DNA of 64,000 bases from UBA4055 sp964648295 (GTDB taxonomy: Bacteria > UBA4055). The notes beneath the pieces are model-generated. The model did not search any database and was not told where the DNA came from. It saw only the letters and a program-made list of their open reading frames with translations. How positions within the stretch are numbered: the stretch's first letter is position 1; every line of letters begins with the position of its first letter. Both the position numbers and the translations under genes were made by a program. Shown in pieces: positions 17,459-26,835 of the stretch. Location: assembly GCA_964648295.1 (NCBI GenBank), contig CAZYNH010000006.1, positions 72,438-136,437 on the forward strand, given 5' to 3'.

Positions 17459-18784
17459 ATGAAGTTGTTTGGTGCTTTTCTGGTTGCATTGTTTTTAACT
17501 GCGGGCACTGATCTTGCCGCAAAAAGCGAGATCGAACTAAAAGAAGGGTCTGTCAAGATAAGATCCAGAGGGATATGCTACATCGATCCCGGCATCTCAA
17601 AAGATCAGGCCAAATTACTGTCCAAATTCGACGCGATGAACGAAACACTGAACGACATAGGCGTTTTTTTTGAAAAGAACGATTCTCTTCTTATATATCA
17701 GGTTAAAAGAAGCCAGATGGCCATGTTTCTTTCCAACAGGCTGGACATACTTGTTTACCGCGAAGGTGAGGAGAGCATAGACGGCTACCCTTCGTATGTT
17801 TCAGATATTTCCACAGAAATAAACCTTAAAGCTCTTAACGATATTCTGTTCAGGGCTAAAACGGATAATAAATTCAGATATGTTCTTCAGAAAGACCTTG
17901 AAAGATTCAGAACCGCTATAAAAGACATCAATTTTCTTAAGCTGACCACAAGTAAAATACCGGATAATTTCATTTCTGACCTCTATGTAAAACTGAATGC
18001 GACAGAATGGGCCAATAAGGCAAATCTCAGTGCTGAAGAAGGCATCAAAATTGAATATTACTCTATTGCGGTAGACATGGACAGACTGTATGAAACCTCA
18101 TATATTCAGCTTTCTGAATCAATGCTTAAGGCCGGACAAAATTCGCTTGTGATGGGAATGCTCAACAGGCTGATAAATCTTGATCCTCTGAATTTCCCAG
18201 CAGCTTATGCTGTTAGAGGCCAGATCTATTATGTGGACAGGCAGTATGCCGCCGCAATAAAAGAACTTGAGAAGTCAATTGCGATATATCCTGATTTTGT
18301 ATTTTCTTATTGCATTCTGGGATCTGTTCTTGCCGACCTCAAGAAGACCGATGAAGCTTTTGAGAAATATTCTCAGGCTGTCAGAACGGACCCTGATTAC
18401 TACCTGCCGTACCTTTACCGCGCCAACCTTTACAGAAAGAACGGTAAATATGACGAGGCTCTTCTTGATTATTCAATATCATCCGAAAAAAATCCCAGGA
18501 ACATTGAGCCTTACTATAATTCAGGGCTGATATATTTTCTAACCGGCCTTTATGAAAAAGCGGTTGAAGAATATTCCAAGGCTATTTATATCGATGAACT
18601 TGCTTCTCCTTTATATTTCAACAGAGCAATCTCTCTCAGAAAAATGAATGAGAACGAAAGGGCTGGGGAGGATTATAAAACTTATCTGCTTCTTACCGTA
18701 AAAGATATCGATGATAGTAAAATTCCAGAAATGATCGATACATGGATGAGATCGGGTGATCTTAATCCGATAATTATTGATTAA
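17459..18784 (+). CDS. Secreted tetratricopeptide-repeat protein
   Basis: 441 residues with a signal peptide (LFGAFLVALFLTAGTDLAA). Residues 25-210 match no family I recognise. From about 215 to 420 there are roughly five TPR units, for example RQYAAAIKELEKSIAIYPDF, DEAFEKYSQAVRTDPDYY and EKAVEEYSKAIYIDE, which normally mediate protein-protein contacts. It likely works in the periplasm. The last 11 bases overlap the 3' end of the convergent thyX gene. Confidence 0.8.
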   Translation: MKLFGAFLVALFLTAGTDLAAKSEIELKEGSVKIRSRGICYIDPGISKDQAKLLSKFDAMNETLNDIGVFFEKNDSLLIYQVKRSQMAMFLSNRLDILVYREGEESIDGYPSYVSDISTEINLKALNDILFRAKTDNKFRYVLQKDLERFRTAIKDINFLKLTTSKIPDNFISDLYVKLNATEWANKANLSAEEGIKIEYYSIAVDMDRLYETSYIQLSESMLKAGQNSLVMGMLNRLINLDPLNFPAAYAVRGQIYYVDRQYAAAIKELEKSIAIYPDFVFSYCILGSVLADLKKTDEAFEKYSQAVRTDPDYYLPYLYRANLYRKNGKYDEALLDYSISSEKNPRNIEPYYNSGLIYFLTGLYEKAVEEYSKAIYIDELASPLYFNRAISLRKMNENERAGEDYKTYLLLTVKDIDDSKIPEMIDTWMRSGDLNPIIID

Positions 18785-20240
18785 TCTTATCTGATTCAGT
18801 CAGCATATCGGAAAATCCGCTTTTGCCGCAGCACATCATTGTAGTCAGTGGTGCTATCTTCTTTATCTCGTTCAGCATTTTTTCTGCTGTTGTCCTTATG
18901 TCCCACTGGGCATGTTCATCAAGCCTAAGGGCTATAAAATGGTATATCTCCCTGAAATTCATTCTGACAGTTATCCTTCTTCTGTGGGCGTTCGTCAGGC
19001 AATACTGAGCGTGGCTATGCGGGATCGTACCTCTAAGCTTCTCATACAACGATGCGGTCTTATCCATTATTCCTGTGAACAGATCCTTCATTCCTGTTCT
19101 TTCAATATTCGGCGGAATAGTATAACCCAGGTCCAGATCATAATCACCCGTTAACAGCGATGCCATCCTGTGCCTTTTGAACTGAGCGTAATTTGTAGCG
19201 CTGAGGGTGATGCTGAAGGTTACATCCGCGAACTCAAAATGCCTCTTGAGCGGATCATGTACTGTTCTGTTCCTGAACGCGCGGACAAAGATATCCTTAA
19301 GCTTCTCTTCGCTGTAGGCGTAAACAGTCTTCAGCGCATCCTCATATACTTTCCCGGACACATCCGAGACTATGGCGGCGGCTATCTTTCTGTCAGGATC
19401 AGGTGTATAGTCAGCGACAACAACTTCCGGCATATTCATTTTACTTCCGGTGCCGCCTTCGTTACCGGCAGTTTCCTTCAATCCTGTTATATATGACCTG
19501 TCATATTCTGTCGGCTCGATATACTTGATGATCGACGGCGACATGCTTTTAACCAGATCATACATCTTCTCTGAAAGATCCCTGCACTCCTTTAATTCAG
19601 AATTGCCGAGCTGTCTTAATATATTTTCAAGACTTCTCGCGTTCACGCTCATTCCGAACTGGCTTTCTGTCGCAAGAGATACCACATATCTCGCGTCCTC
19701 CTTCGCCCATCCTTCCACTGTCCTCCTGCCGTTCTTTTGCTTTAAAAGCCCGGAATGTTTTTCGAAAAGGTACCCGATAAGCGTGTCGTAAAGTTTATTA
19801 TAGACGGTGTTCTGCTCTCTGATCAGCGCGGCGAACTCATTTACAAATCCCGATTGTCTGATCTCTTCGGGAATAACATAGTCTCCTTCCAGAGCAATAT
19901 ATCTCTGTGATTTTTCGGTAAATGAGGCCATCCTGAATCTCTGAACCTGTTCGACAGCAAGTCTGGAAAGACCGATTATGTCAAAATTAAAATAAGCGTG
20001 TTCCGCAACCGACGAGTGGCCGAGCCCGAATATTATGGTCTCGTTCGATTTTCTGGATCTGTCAACCTCTTCCCTGGCCTCTTTCCTGAGTTCTTCTATA
20101 TCACGCGGGTCCCTGCTTATCCTGGCATAGGCCGCGCTCAGTGTCTCAGGCGTGACATTATCTTTATCCCAGCCCGCTTTCACTTTAAGCTCTTTTATGA
20201 TCTCAGCGTCGAAATTATAACCTGACAGAAGGACTTTCAT
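18774..20240 (-). CDS. thyX: Two-domain ThyX-type flavin-dependent thymidylate synthase homologue
   Basis: ThyX makes dTMP from dUMP with methylene-tetrahydrofolate and reduced FAD. This protein has 488 residues, about twice the usual length. The first half carries GHSSVAEHAYFNF and the ThyX motif as RFRMASFTEKSQRY (Phe replaces the usual His). The second half has a degenerate motif (KRHRMASLLTGDYDL) and a well-kept C-terminal helix region (RMNFREIYHFIALRLDEHAQ, then DIRTTAEKML). Long ThyX proteins of this kind are known, for example in Chlamydia. AAAGG precedes the ATG at 20240. It follows the symporter gene by one base. Confidence 0.82.
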   Translation of the reverse strand: MKVLLSGYNFDAEIIKELKVKAGWDKDNVTPETLSAAYARISRDPRDIEELRKEAREEVDRSRKSNETIIFGLGHSSVAEHAYFNFDIIGLSRLAVEQVQRFRMASFTEKSQRYIALEGDYVIPEEIRQSGFVNEFAALIREQNTVYNKLYDTLIGYLFEKHSGLLKQKNGRRTVEGWAKEDARYVVSLATESQFGMSVNARSLENILRQLGNSELKECRDLSEKMYDLVKSMSPSIIKYIEPTEYDRSYITGLKETAGNEGGTGSKMNMPEVVVADYTPDPDRKIAAAIVSDVSGKVYEDALKTVYAYSEEKLKDIFVRAFRNRTVHDPLKRHFEFADVTFSITLSATNYAQFKRHRMASLLTGDYDLDLGYTIPPNIERTGMKDLFTGIMDKTASLYEKLRGTIPHSHAQYCLTNAHRRRITVRMNFREIYHFIALRLDEHAQWDIRTTAEKMLNEIKKIAPLTTMMCCGKSGFSDMLTESDKINQ

Positions 20241-20241
20241 T

Positions 20242-21681
20242 TTATACCTTTGGATTTATGATCAAACTGACAACCGGATTGACGGCTAAAGAAACCATCA
20301 TGCCAATCGTACCTGCCTGAGGCGAATACGACGGGCCGTGATAGAGATAGAGTGCCAGAGTGGTGCCCAGTCCGGCTGCAAATGACGCGTAAGCGCCGTA
20401 TTTGTTGGTTTTTGTACCTAAGATTCCCCATAGGAAAGGACCGAGGAAAGCTGAACCTATCGCTCCCCAGGATACGCCGAGTATAGCCACGATGGTATCG
20501 ATCTTGAAAAGCGCCATGACTACGGATAGGGTCACAAATACTATGCTGGCGATCCTTGTTATAAGAGTAAGTTTAGCGTCGCTCACATTTTTATTGATAA
20601 ATCCCTGGTAAAAATCTTTTGACAATGTCGAGCTGGAGATAAGAACGAGCGACGCCAGTGTGGACATTGATGCCGAAAGCAGTAGAACAAGAATTATCAC
20701 AAAAAGGTAGTCAGGAATTATCCTCATTAAGAGTTCCGGCATCAGTTTGTCAAAAATGGGCGCGCCGTCAGAAAAAGCCTGAGGCGTATTTCCGGCATTA
20801 ATGAAAAACCTGCCCGTTGATCCTACAAAATACGCCACGCAGCCTATAAGCAGCGCGAAGGCCGTTGACGCGATCATTCCGGTCTTTACGGCTTCTTCGT
20901 CCCTTATCGCCAGAAATTTCTGGATAAGCTGAGGCATGGCGAACGGCGCGACGCTGGTCAGGAACACCAGCGACAACAGCGGCCACCATCCCGGCGGCCC
21001 TACAACCGATGTAAGTTCCGGATTGACCGAGTTGAGTTTTGAGGTAATATTTGAGAAACCGTCCGCGCCTGAAAGAGTAAAAATGATCATCATTATCACT
21101 CCGAGCACCATGACGATCCCGAAGAACATGTCCAGAGATGCCATGGTCTTATAACCGCCCAGACTGAGGTAGAGTGCCGTAAAAAGTCCCATGAACACGA
21201 CAGCGTGCCAGTACTCAAGGCCGGGAAGTGATGATTCGAACAGGTATGAAAGCCCCTGGAATACCGCGGCTGAATAAGGGATTAGGAACACGAATATCAC
21301 TATCGAGGCGAACAGCTTTATATTCTTCGAATTGTAACGGGCTTCAAGGAATTCGCTCATAGTCGATATATTATATTTCATTGATGCCTGTTTTACTCTC
21401 CATGCAAGAAGTTTCCATACAAGCAGAACGCCTACAAGCGCGTTAAAGAATCCGATCCATACTCCAGAATAGCCGAATGCCCATCCCACCTTACCTGCGA
21501 ATCCGATAAATATCACAGCGGAAAAATAGGCTGTTCCGTAGGAAAAAGCGCTCATCCACGGTCCCACCTTTCCCCCGCCCAAAAGAAAGTCCGAAAAAGT
21601 CTTTGTTTTCTTTGCCCCGATAATACCAAAGGCGATTATCGTTATTGTATAAAGTGCCAGCACGATCATTTTAACGGCCAT
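20242..21681 (-). CDS. Sodium:solute symporter family transporter
   Basis: Secondary transporter of the SSF family (PutP/SGLT type), importing a solute with Na+. 479 residues, about 13 hydrophobic segments. Family features include GAKKTKTFSDFLLGGGKVGP near the N-terminus, GTAYFSAVIFIGFAGKVGW, and ASMSTLASLVLISSSTLSKD in the conserved Na+ site region. The substrate cannot be told from the sequence. The ATG at 21681 has GGGAAG nearby; a second ATG three codons later is possible. Together with thyX it forms a short minus-strand unit. Confidence 0.88.
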   Translation of the reverse strand: MAVKMIVLALYTITIIAFGIIGAKKTKTFSDFLLGGGKVGPWMSAFSYGTAYFSAVIFIGFAGKVGWAFGYSGVWIGFFNALVGVLLVWKLLAWRVKQASMKYNISTMSEFLEARYNSKNIKLFASIVIFVFLIPYSAAVFQGLSYLFESSLPGLEYWHAVVFMGLFTALYLSLGGYKTMASLDMFFGIVMVLGVIMMIIFTLSGADGFSNITSKLNSVNPELTSVVGPPGWWPLLSLVFLTSVAPFAMPQLIQKFLAIRDEEAVKTGMIASTAFALLIGCVAYFVGSTGRFFINAGNTPQAFSDGAPIFDKLMPELLMRIIPDYLFVIILVLLLSASMSTLASLVLISSSTLSKDFYQGFINKNVSDAKLTLITRIASIVFVTLSVVMALFKIDTIVAILGVSWGAIGSAFLGPFLWGILGTKTNKYGAYASFAAGLGTTLALYLYHGPSYSPQAGTIGMMVSLAVNPVVSLIINPKV

Positions 21682-21783
21682 CAGTCTTCCCGCTTTTTTA
21701 ATTAAAATCAGGTGAATATAAGTCTTCGGAGCGCTAAAAGCAACTTTGAATATTTTTAAAATTACTGATAATTTTCATTTCTA

Positions 21784-21813
21784 ATTCCGCTTGTTTTTCC
21801 TTATATTCCGCTT
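21784..21813 (+). promoter_or_regulatory. Direct repeat ATTCCGCTT abutting a start codon; possible leaderless start
   Basis: ATTCCGCTT occurs at 21784-21792 and again at 21805-21813, 21 bases apart, with the second copy touching the ATG at 21814. There is no Shine-Dalgarno sequence, and TATATT at 21802-21807 is a -10-like box only 7 bases before the ATG. A leaderless or SD-less start is possible; chance is also possible. Confidence 0.3.
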
Positions 21814-22215
21814 ATGAAAGTAATTCTGATAATATTTGCGGTTTTGCTCCTGTTTGTGTCCGGCTGTACCCCGCCAAAACTCAAGATAAATGATCAGCAT
21901 GCTTCTTTTTCAGAATTTCTGTATATGGAAGAAGTTTACGCTCACGCGAAAAACAGCTTCAGCGCCGGAAAGCTTGACGATGCGTTGAGATGGTACGAAA
22001 AACTCGATTCTGACTATCCGGAAAATCCATACGGACCTGAATCACTCTTTATCCGGGGTTATATTTTCAAAGAATTCAAAGATGATCGTGAGACCGCGGC
22101 GGCTTTGTTTAATACGATAATAGAAAAACATCCCGACTCGGAATTCTATAATTCGGCAAAATTTGAGCTTGAACATATTAACGACCCGGATTTTATGCCG
22201 GAATTTGAAAAATAA
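21814..22215 (+). CDS. Small TPR-like lipoprotein
   Basis: 133 residues. The signal peptide ends in a lipobox (LLLFVSGCTPP), so the mature protein is lipid-anchored. The rest resembles one to two tetratricopeptide units of the BamD/YbgF kind (KNSFSAGKLDDALRWYEKLD, YPENPYGPESLFIRGYIF, ETAAALFNTIIEKHPDSEF). It is too short to be BamD itself, which has five units. It ends 9 bases before the desulfurase gene and starts a five-gene plus-strand run. Confidence 0.75.
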   Translation: MKVILIIFAVLLLFVSGCTPPKLKINDQHASFSEFLYMEEVYAHAKNSFSAGKLDDALRWYEKLDSDYPENPYGPESLFIRGYIFKEFKDDRETAAALFNTIIEKHPDSEFYNSAKFELEHINDPDFMPEFEK

Positions 22216-22224
22216 GAGGTTATG

Positions 22225-23391
22225 ATGAATAGAGTTTATCTTGACAACAGTGCAACCACCCGGGTTGATGAAAGAGTCTCGAAAAAAGTATATGAATTCA
22301 TGACGGAAAAATACGGCAACGCGTCTTCCGCCCATTCATTCGGACAGGAAGCGAAATATGCGCTTGATAACGCACGCGAACAGATAGCAAAAGTAATAAA
22401 TTCAGGAGTCGGCGAAATATTCTTTACATCAGGCGGAACAGAAGCAGACAACTGGGCCGTGAAAGGAATAGCGGACCTTTATATTGATCACAATATGCCC
22501 ATACACATAGTGACATCGGAATTCGAGCACAGCGCGGTATATGAAATATGCAAAATATACTCAAAATTCTACCCGGGACCGTTTACTTTTACTGCATTGA
22601 AACCTTCAAAAGTTAGTCATACCATTGATCTGGAAGAGATTAAAAAGGCCGTGACGGAAAATACGAAACTTGTTTCTGTCATGCATGTGAACAACGAGAT
22701 CGGTGTAATAAACGACATTAAGGCCGTCGGATCTTTCTGCAGAAGCAAAAATATACTTTTTCATACCGATGCGGTCCAGTCGTTCACTAAAGTCCCAATA
22801 GATGTTAAGGAAATGAATATCGATCTGCTTTCCGCTTCATCGCACAAGATATACGGACCTAAAGGCGCAGGTATGCTCTACATAAGGAAGAAGGTTACGA
22901 TCCTTCCCAACCAGTACGGCGGGCATCAGGAAAGCAATATGAGAACGGGAACCGAGAACCTGCCCGGAATAGTAGGTTTCGCGAAAGCGGCCGAGATATC
23001 CAATTCGGAAATGAGTGAGGAGATCTCGAGGATCAGGCAGCTCCGCGACAGGCTTTACGAGCTCATTTCAAAAGGTCTTGACGGCATTATCGTCAACAGC
23101 GACCTTGAGAACGGTTACACCGGCATACTTAACCTGACCTTTGAAGGAGTCGAGGGCGAAGCGCTGCTTCTGTCCCTGGACCTTGACGGCATTGCCGTCT
23201 CGACAGGCTCGGCCTGCTCGACAGGCCAGGTCAATCCCTCGAGGGTCCTGCTCTCGATCGGGCTTACGCCCGAACAGGCGCAGAGCTCGATCCGCTTCTC
23301 GGTCGGCCGCTTCAACACGCCTGAAGAGATAGAATTCGCCGCCGCAAAGGTCATTGAGCATGTAAACAGGCTCAGGGAGATGATGGCTTGA
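22225..23391 (+). CDS. Cysteine desulfurase (IscS type), linked to mnmA
   Basis: Second desulfurase of the window, 388 residues. It has RVYLDNSATTRVDERV, the PLP lysine in SASSHKIYGPKGAGMLY and the active cysteine in VSTGSACSTGQVNPSRVL. The GAGG at 22216-22219 lies 5 bases from the ATG at 22225 and 2 bases from an ATG at 22222, so I prefer the later one. The stop overlaps the start of mnmA, so this enzyme probably supplies persulfide for tRNA 2-thiouridine. The 3' third is noticeably richer in G and C than its surroundings. Confidence 0.92.
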   Translation: MNRVYLDNSATTRVDERVSKKVYEFMTEKYGNASSAHSFGQEAKYALDNAREQIAKVINSGVGEIFFTSGGTEADNWAVKGIADLYIDHNMPIHIVTSEFEHSAVYEICKIYSKFYPGPFTFTALKPSKVSHTIDLEEIKKAVTENTKLVSVMHVNNEIGVINDIKAVGSFCRSKNILFHTDAVQSFTKVPIDVKEMNIDLLSASSHKIYGPKGAGMLYIRKKVTILPNQYGGHQESNMRTGTENLPGIVGFAKAAEISNSEMSEEISRIRQLRDRLYELISKGLDGIIVNSDLENGYTGILNLTFEGVEGEALLLSLDLDGIAVSTGSACSTGQVNPSRVLLSIGLTPEQAQSSIRFSVGRFNTPEEIEFAAAKVIEHVNRLREMMA

Positions 23392-24476
23392 CAAAAGCGC
23401 GCGTACTTGTCGGAATGAGCGGCGGTGTGGACAGCTCCGTGGCAGCCTACCTTTTAAAAGAGCAGGGATACGATGTGATCGGCGCGACCATGAACCTGTG
23501 GTCGTATGAGAAATTCGGCGGTAATGTAGAGAACGAAAAAGGCTGCTGTTCGATCGAATCTTTCACTGATGCGGCAAAAGTGGCTGAATCAATAGGCATT
23601 CCCCATTATGTGCTTAACATGCGGAAAGAATTCGAAGAAGCGGTCGTAAATAATTTCAAAGACGAATATCTTGCCGGCAAGACCCCGAACCCGTGCGTGA
23701 TCTGCAATACAAAGATTAAATGGGAGTTTCTGCTTAAAAAGGCTCTTCAACTCGGCTGTAGTTATCTGGCGACGGGCCATTACGCAAAATGCTCTTTAAA
23801 TGCGGAAACAGGCAGGTACGAACTCAGAAAAGGCAACGACGAACAGAAAGACCAGAGTTATTTTTTGTGGGGACTTACGCAGGATTCTTTATCTAAGACC
23901 ATCTTCCCTCTCGCTGACTTGAAAAAACCGCAGATCAGAGAGATCGCCGAAAAACTGAACCTGAAAGTGGCTAAGAAAAAAGAAAGCATGGAAATATGCT
24001 TCATTCCCGATGACGATTATAAAAGATTTCTGACGGAGAACTACGATGAATTTAAAAAGATCAAAGCTGGAAAAATTATCAGAGAGGACGGCGTAAAAAC
24101 TTCAAACACCCACGAAGGCTATCCATATTACACTGTCGGTCAGCGGAAAGGACTCGGCGGCGGGTATTCCGAACCTATGTATGTTTCAAGCACCGATCCT
24201 ATAAAAAATGAGATCCGCATTACGAACAGAAGCGGCTTATATTCCGATACCGTCCGCATATCTGATATAAATATCATCTCAAGCTTAAATGAAAATGAAG
24301 TCTATACCGCGAAGATCAGATACAATACTCAGCCTGAAGAATGCCTGATATCCTCGAATAGCGAAAATGTAATAGAATTAAAATTCTCAAAACCCGTTTA
24401 TGCGGTAACTCCGGGACAATCGTGCGTGATCTATAAGGATGACCTTGTTATAGGCGGCGGTATAATCGTAAAATGA
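23388..24476 (+). CDS. mnmA: tRNA-specific 2-thiouridylase MnmA
   Basis: Thiolates U34 of Lys, Glu and Gln tRNAs, using ATP and persulfide from a desulfurase. 362 residues with the PP-loop VLVGMSGGVDSSVAAYLL, the first catalytic cysteine in TPNPCVICNTKIKW, LATGHYAK, the second in MEICFIPDDDYKRFL, and the central VGQRKGLGGG. The start is a TTG at 23388 overlapping the TGA of the desulfurase; the next ATG would remove the PP-loop strand. It overlaps uvrC by 4 bases. Confidence 0.96.
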   Translation: MTKARVLVGMSGGVDSSVAAYLLKEQGYDVIGATMNLWSYEKFGGNVENEKGCCSIESFTDAAKVAESIGIPHYVLNMRKEFEEAVVNNFKDEYLAGKTPNPCVICNTKIKWEFLLKKALQLGCSYLATGHYAKCSLNAETGRYELRKGNDEQKDQSYFLWGLTQDSLSKTIFPLADLKKPQIREIAEKLNLKVAKKKESMEICFIPDDDYKRFLTENYDEFKKIKAGKIIREDGVKTSNTHEGYPYYTVGQRKGLGGGYSEPMYVSSTDPIKNEIRITNRSGLYSDTVRISDINIISSLNENEVYTAKIRYNTQPEECLISSNSENVIELKFSKPVYAVTPGQSCVIYKDDLVIGGGIIVK

Positions 24477-26293
24477 ACGAAAAACTCGAAAATACTCTTG
24501 AGAATCTGCCAAATTCACCGGGCGTTTATTTTTTTAAGAACAAAGACGGAAAGATAATTTATATCGGCAAGGCTAAAATCCTTAAAAACCGGGTAAGGTC
24601 GTATTTTCAGAATATCGGCAAACACGAGCAGTTTAAGACCGAGGTGCTTGTTAAAAAAATAGATTCTATAGAGTATATTATTACCGACAACGAGCTCGAA
24701 GCGCTTATCCTTGAAGCGAATATGATAAAGCAGCACAAACCCAAGTACAATATAGACCTGAAAGACGACAAATCATATCCGTATATCAAGATCACGAAAG
24801 AACTTTTTCCGCAGGTTTTCGTTACCCGGAAAGTTGATCAGGACGGTTCAAAATATCTCGGCCCGTTCATTCATGTACGCACGATAAGAGCTATAATGGG
24901 CGTTTTGAAAAAACTTCTCAAGATAAGGAACTGCACGCACAACATAACATCTGAGACCATCAGGGACAAAAAGCATAGAGTCTGCCTTGATTACCAGATC
25001 AGGATATGCGACGGATACTGCGTAAATGAGAAGGAAGCAGAGCAATATAAAGAAAATGTTAAAAATATTATAGCTTATTTTTCAGGGCAGGATAATGATC
25101 TTGCCGGACTTCTTGAAGAGAAAATGAAAGAAGCGGCGAAAGAAAAGAATTTTGAGCTTGCGACCGAATTTCGTGATGCGCTTAAATCCGTTGATGATTT
25201 TTCTGTGCGTCAGAAGGTTGAGAATGCCGTTTCAACCCCGCGTGATTATTTCGGGGTCGAGATCGAGGACAATGATGCCTGCTGCGTCGTTTTCAAGCTG
25301 AGGTACGGAAGACTGATCGCGCGAAATCATTTCTTTCTAAAGGGAGTTTATCAGAAAACCGAAGAGGAAGTTCTTGAAGAATTCATCAAACTATATTACG
25401 ATCTTTCACGGCAGGATATCCCGAATGAGATCGTGCTGAACACCGATATCGTTGATTATCCTGTGATCGAGGAATGGCTTCACATACTTTCAGGCCAGAA
25501 AGTGAACATTCTGTCAGCTTCGATCGGCGATAAAGCAAAGCTTCTTTTCCTCGCGCAGAAGAACGCACAACTACTGCTCAATGATCTCAAGCTTGAGAAA
25601 ATGAAAAGAGATTTCACTCCGAACAGCCTTAAAGCCCTAATGAACGACCTCAAACTCTCAAAGATACCGAATTTAATAGAATGTTTCGACATTTCGCATT
25701 TTGCAGGCAAGGAAACAGTTGCTTCAATGGTCACTTTCAAGAACGCGAAAGCCTTCAAATCAGGCTATAGAAAATTCAAGATCAGAACCGTTGAAGGCGT
25801 TGACGACTTCGCATCAATGCGTGAAGTGATCGAACGAAGATATACTTCGCTCAAAGAGGAGGAAGAACCTGTTTATCCTGACCTCATCATGGTTGACGGT
25901 GGAAAAGGTCAGCTATCTTCTGCGGTTGAAATTCTCGCGAAGCTGAATTTATCGCAGATCCCTATCATCGGGCTTGCAAAGCGGCTCGAAGAAGTCTTCG
26001 TTCCGGACAAAAGCGAAGCTATTATAATACCGCGCACATCATCAGCCTTAAAACTGCTTCAGCAGGTGCGTGATGAATCCCACAGGTTCGCGATCACATA
26101 TCATCAGACTCTGCGCGGAAAATCGATCTCGACCGAGCTCGAAGAGATAAAAGGAATCGGCCCCGCCAAAAGAAAAGAACTGTTCAATAAATTCGGTTCA
26201 TTAAAACGTATTAAAGAAGCTTCGCTCGAAGAACTCATGGAAGTCAAAGGCGTCACCGAAGAGCTGGCGAAGAAGATAAAGGAAGAAGAATGA
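24473..26293 (+). CDS. uvrC: Excinuclease ABC subunit C
   Basis: Makes the two incisions in nucleotide excision repair. 606 residues, normal for the family: GIY-YIG nuclease at 13-95 (SPGVYFFKNKDGKIIYIGKA), a UVR motif near 200-235 (LLEEKMKEAAKEKNFELATE), the RNase H-like nuclease at about 380-540 (IECFDISHFAGKETVASMV, LIMVDGGKGQL), and a helix-hairpin-helix tail (EEIKGIGPAKRKELFNKFGS). It overlaps mnmA and the following small gene by 4 bases each. Confidence 0.97.
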   Translation: MNEKLENTLENLPNSPGVYFFKNKDGKIIYIGKAKILKNRVRSYFQNIGKHEQFKTEVLVKKIDSIEYIITDNELEALILEANMIKQHKPKYNIDLKDDKSYPYIKITKELFPQVFVTRKVDQDGSKYLGPFIHVRTIRAIMGVLKKLLKIRNCTHNITSETIRDKKHRVCLDYQIRICDGYCVNEKEAEQYKENVKNIIAYFSGQDNDLAGLLEEKMKEAAKEKNFELATEFRDALKSVDDFSVRQKVENAVSTPRDYFGVEIEDNDACCVVFKLRYGRLIARNHFFLKGVYQKTEEEVLEEFIKLYYDLSRQDIPNEIVLNTDIVDYPVIEEWLHILSGQKVNILSASIGDKAKLLFLAQKNAQLLLNDLKLEKMKRDFTPNSLKALMNDLKLSKIPNLIECFDISHFAGKETVASMVTFKNAKAFKSGYRKFKIRTVEGVDDFASMREVIERRYTSLKEEEEPVYPDLIMVDGGKGQLSSAVEILAKLNLSQIPIIGLAKRLEEVFVPDKSEAIIIPRTSSALKLLQQVRDESHRFAITYHQTLRGKSISTELEEIKGIGPAKRKELFNKFGSLKRIKEASLEELMEVKGVTEELAKKIKEEE

Positions 26294-26643
26294 CAAAGCG
26301 ATTCAAACATAAGGATCCGATAGGAAAAATAATTATTGGCTTCGGATTATTAATTTTTGCATTACTTTTTATTCCTGTGCCTATGGGTGATCATACCATA
26401 AAATCATCTCAGGAAAGAGTTGCAATAAACACAGCCGGAGTTATTGCAGCGACTTTAAGCGCATACTACTCTGAACCTAATCCTAAGAAAATTATAAGCA
26501 TGAAAACTGAATACGGGAAAATGTTATATATAAGCAAAGATTACAAAGTTCAGCTTCCTGAAGATTACCGATGTGAAATCTTAGACAGTATCGTTGTAGT
26601 TACTCACATAGACGGTGCAAAAGGCGAAGTCAGGTGGAGATAG
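26290..26643 (+). CDS. Small membrane-anchored protein of unknown function
   Basis: 117 residues, not recognised. A single hydrophobic segment (KIIIGFGLLIFALLFIPVPM, about residues 13-32) follows a basic N-terminus, and the remaining 85 residues should lie outside the cytoplasm. The ATG overlaps the uvrC stop by 4 bases, which supports real translation. It ends 3 bases before the convergent hicA. The part after the membrane helix (INTAGVIAATLSAYY) faintly recalls pilin-like proteins, but there is no prepilin motif and I do not call it one. Confidence 0.6.
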   Translation: MTKRFKHKDPIGKIIIGFGLLIFALLFIPVPMGDHTIKSSQERVAINTAGVIAATLSAYYSEPNPKKIISMKTEYGKMLYISKDYKVQLPEDYRCEILDSIVVVTHIDGAKGEVRWR

Positions 26644-26646
26644 TGT

Positions 26647-26835
26647 TTATTTAATAGCTTCGATTCCCAAATCTTTACATATCTTTTTTGCAAGCAGATC
26701 GTCTATCTCGGTATGTCTAGGTACAGCTGATCTTCTATTCAGTGCCGGATTCTGCCACCACGAATGCCTGCTTCCTTCTCTCAATAATTCGCATCCGTTT
26801 TTAGATAGGTGCTTAATAAGCTTAGATTTTTTCAT
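26647..26835 (-). CDS. hicA: HicA-type mRNA interferase toxin
   Basis: 62-residue double-stranded-RNA-binding-fold ribonuclease of a type II toxin-antitoxin pair, cleaving mRNA when free. The start KSKLIKHLSKNGCELLREGS and the catalytic histidine in GSRHSWWQNP fit the family, as does AVPRHTEIDDLLAKKICKDL. Its start overlaps the antitoxin stop by 4 bases. The order antitoxin-then-toxin is reversed relative to the classical hicAB. Confidence 0.85.
   Translation of the reverse strand: MKKSKLIKHLSKNGCELLREGSRHSWWQNPALNRRSAVPRHTEIDDLLAKKICKDLGIEAIK

Noticed and set aside
26290..26643. Small membrane protein as a minor pilin
   Set aside because: There is no prepilin cleavage motif and the hydrophobic segment is too far from a Gly-Phe-type site.
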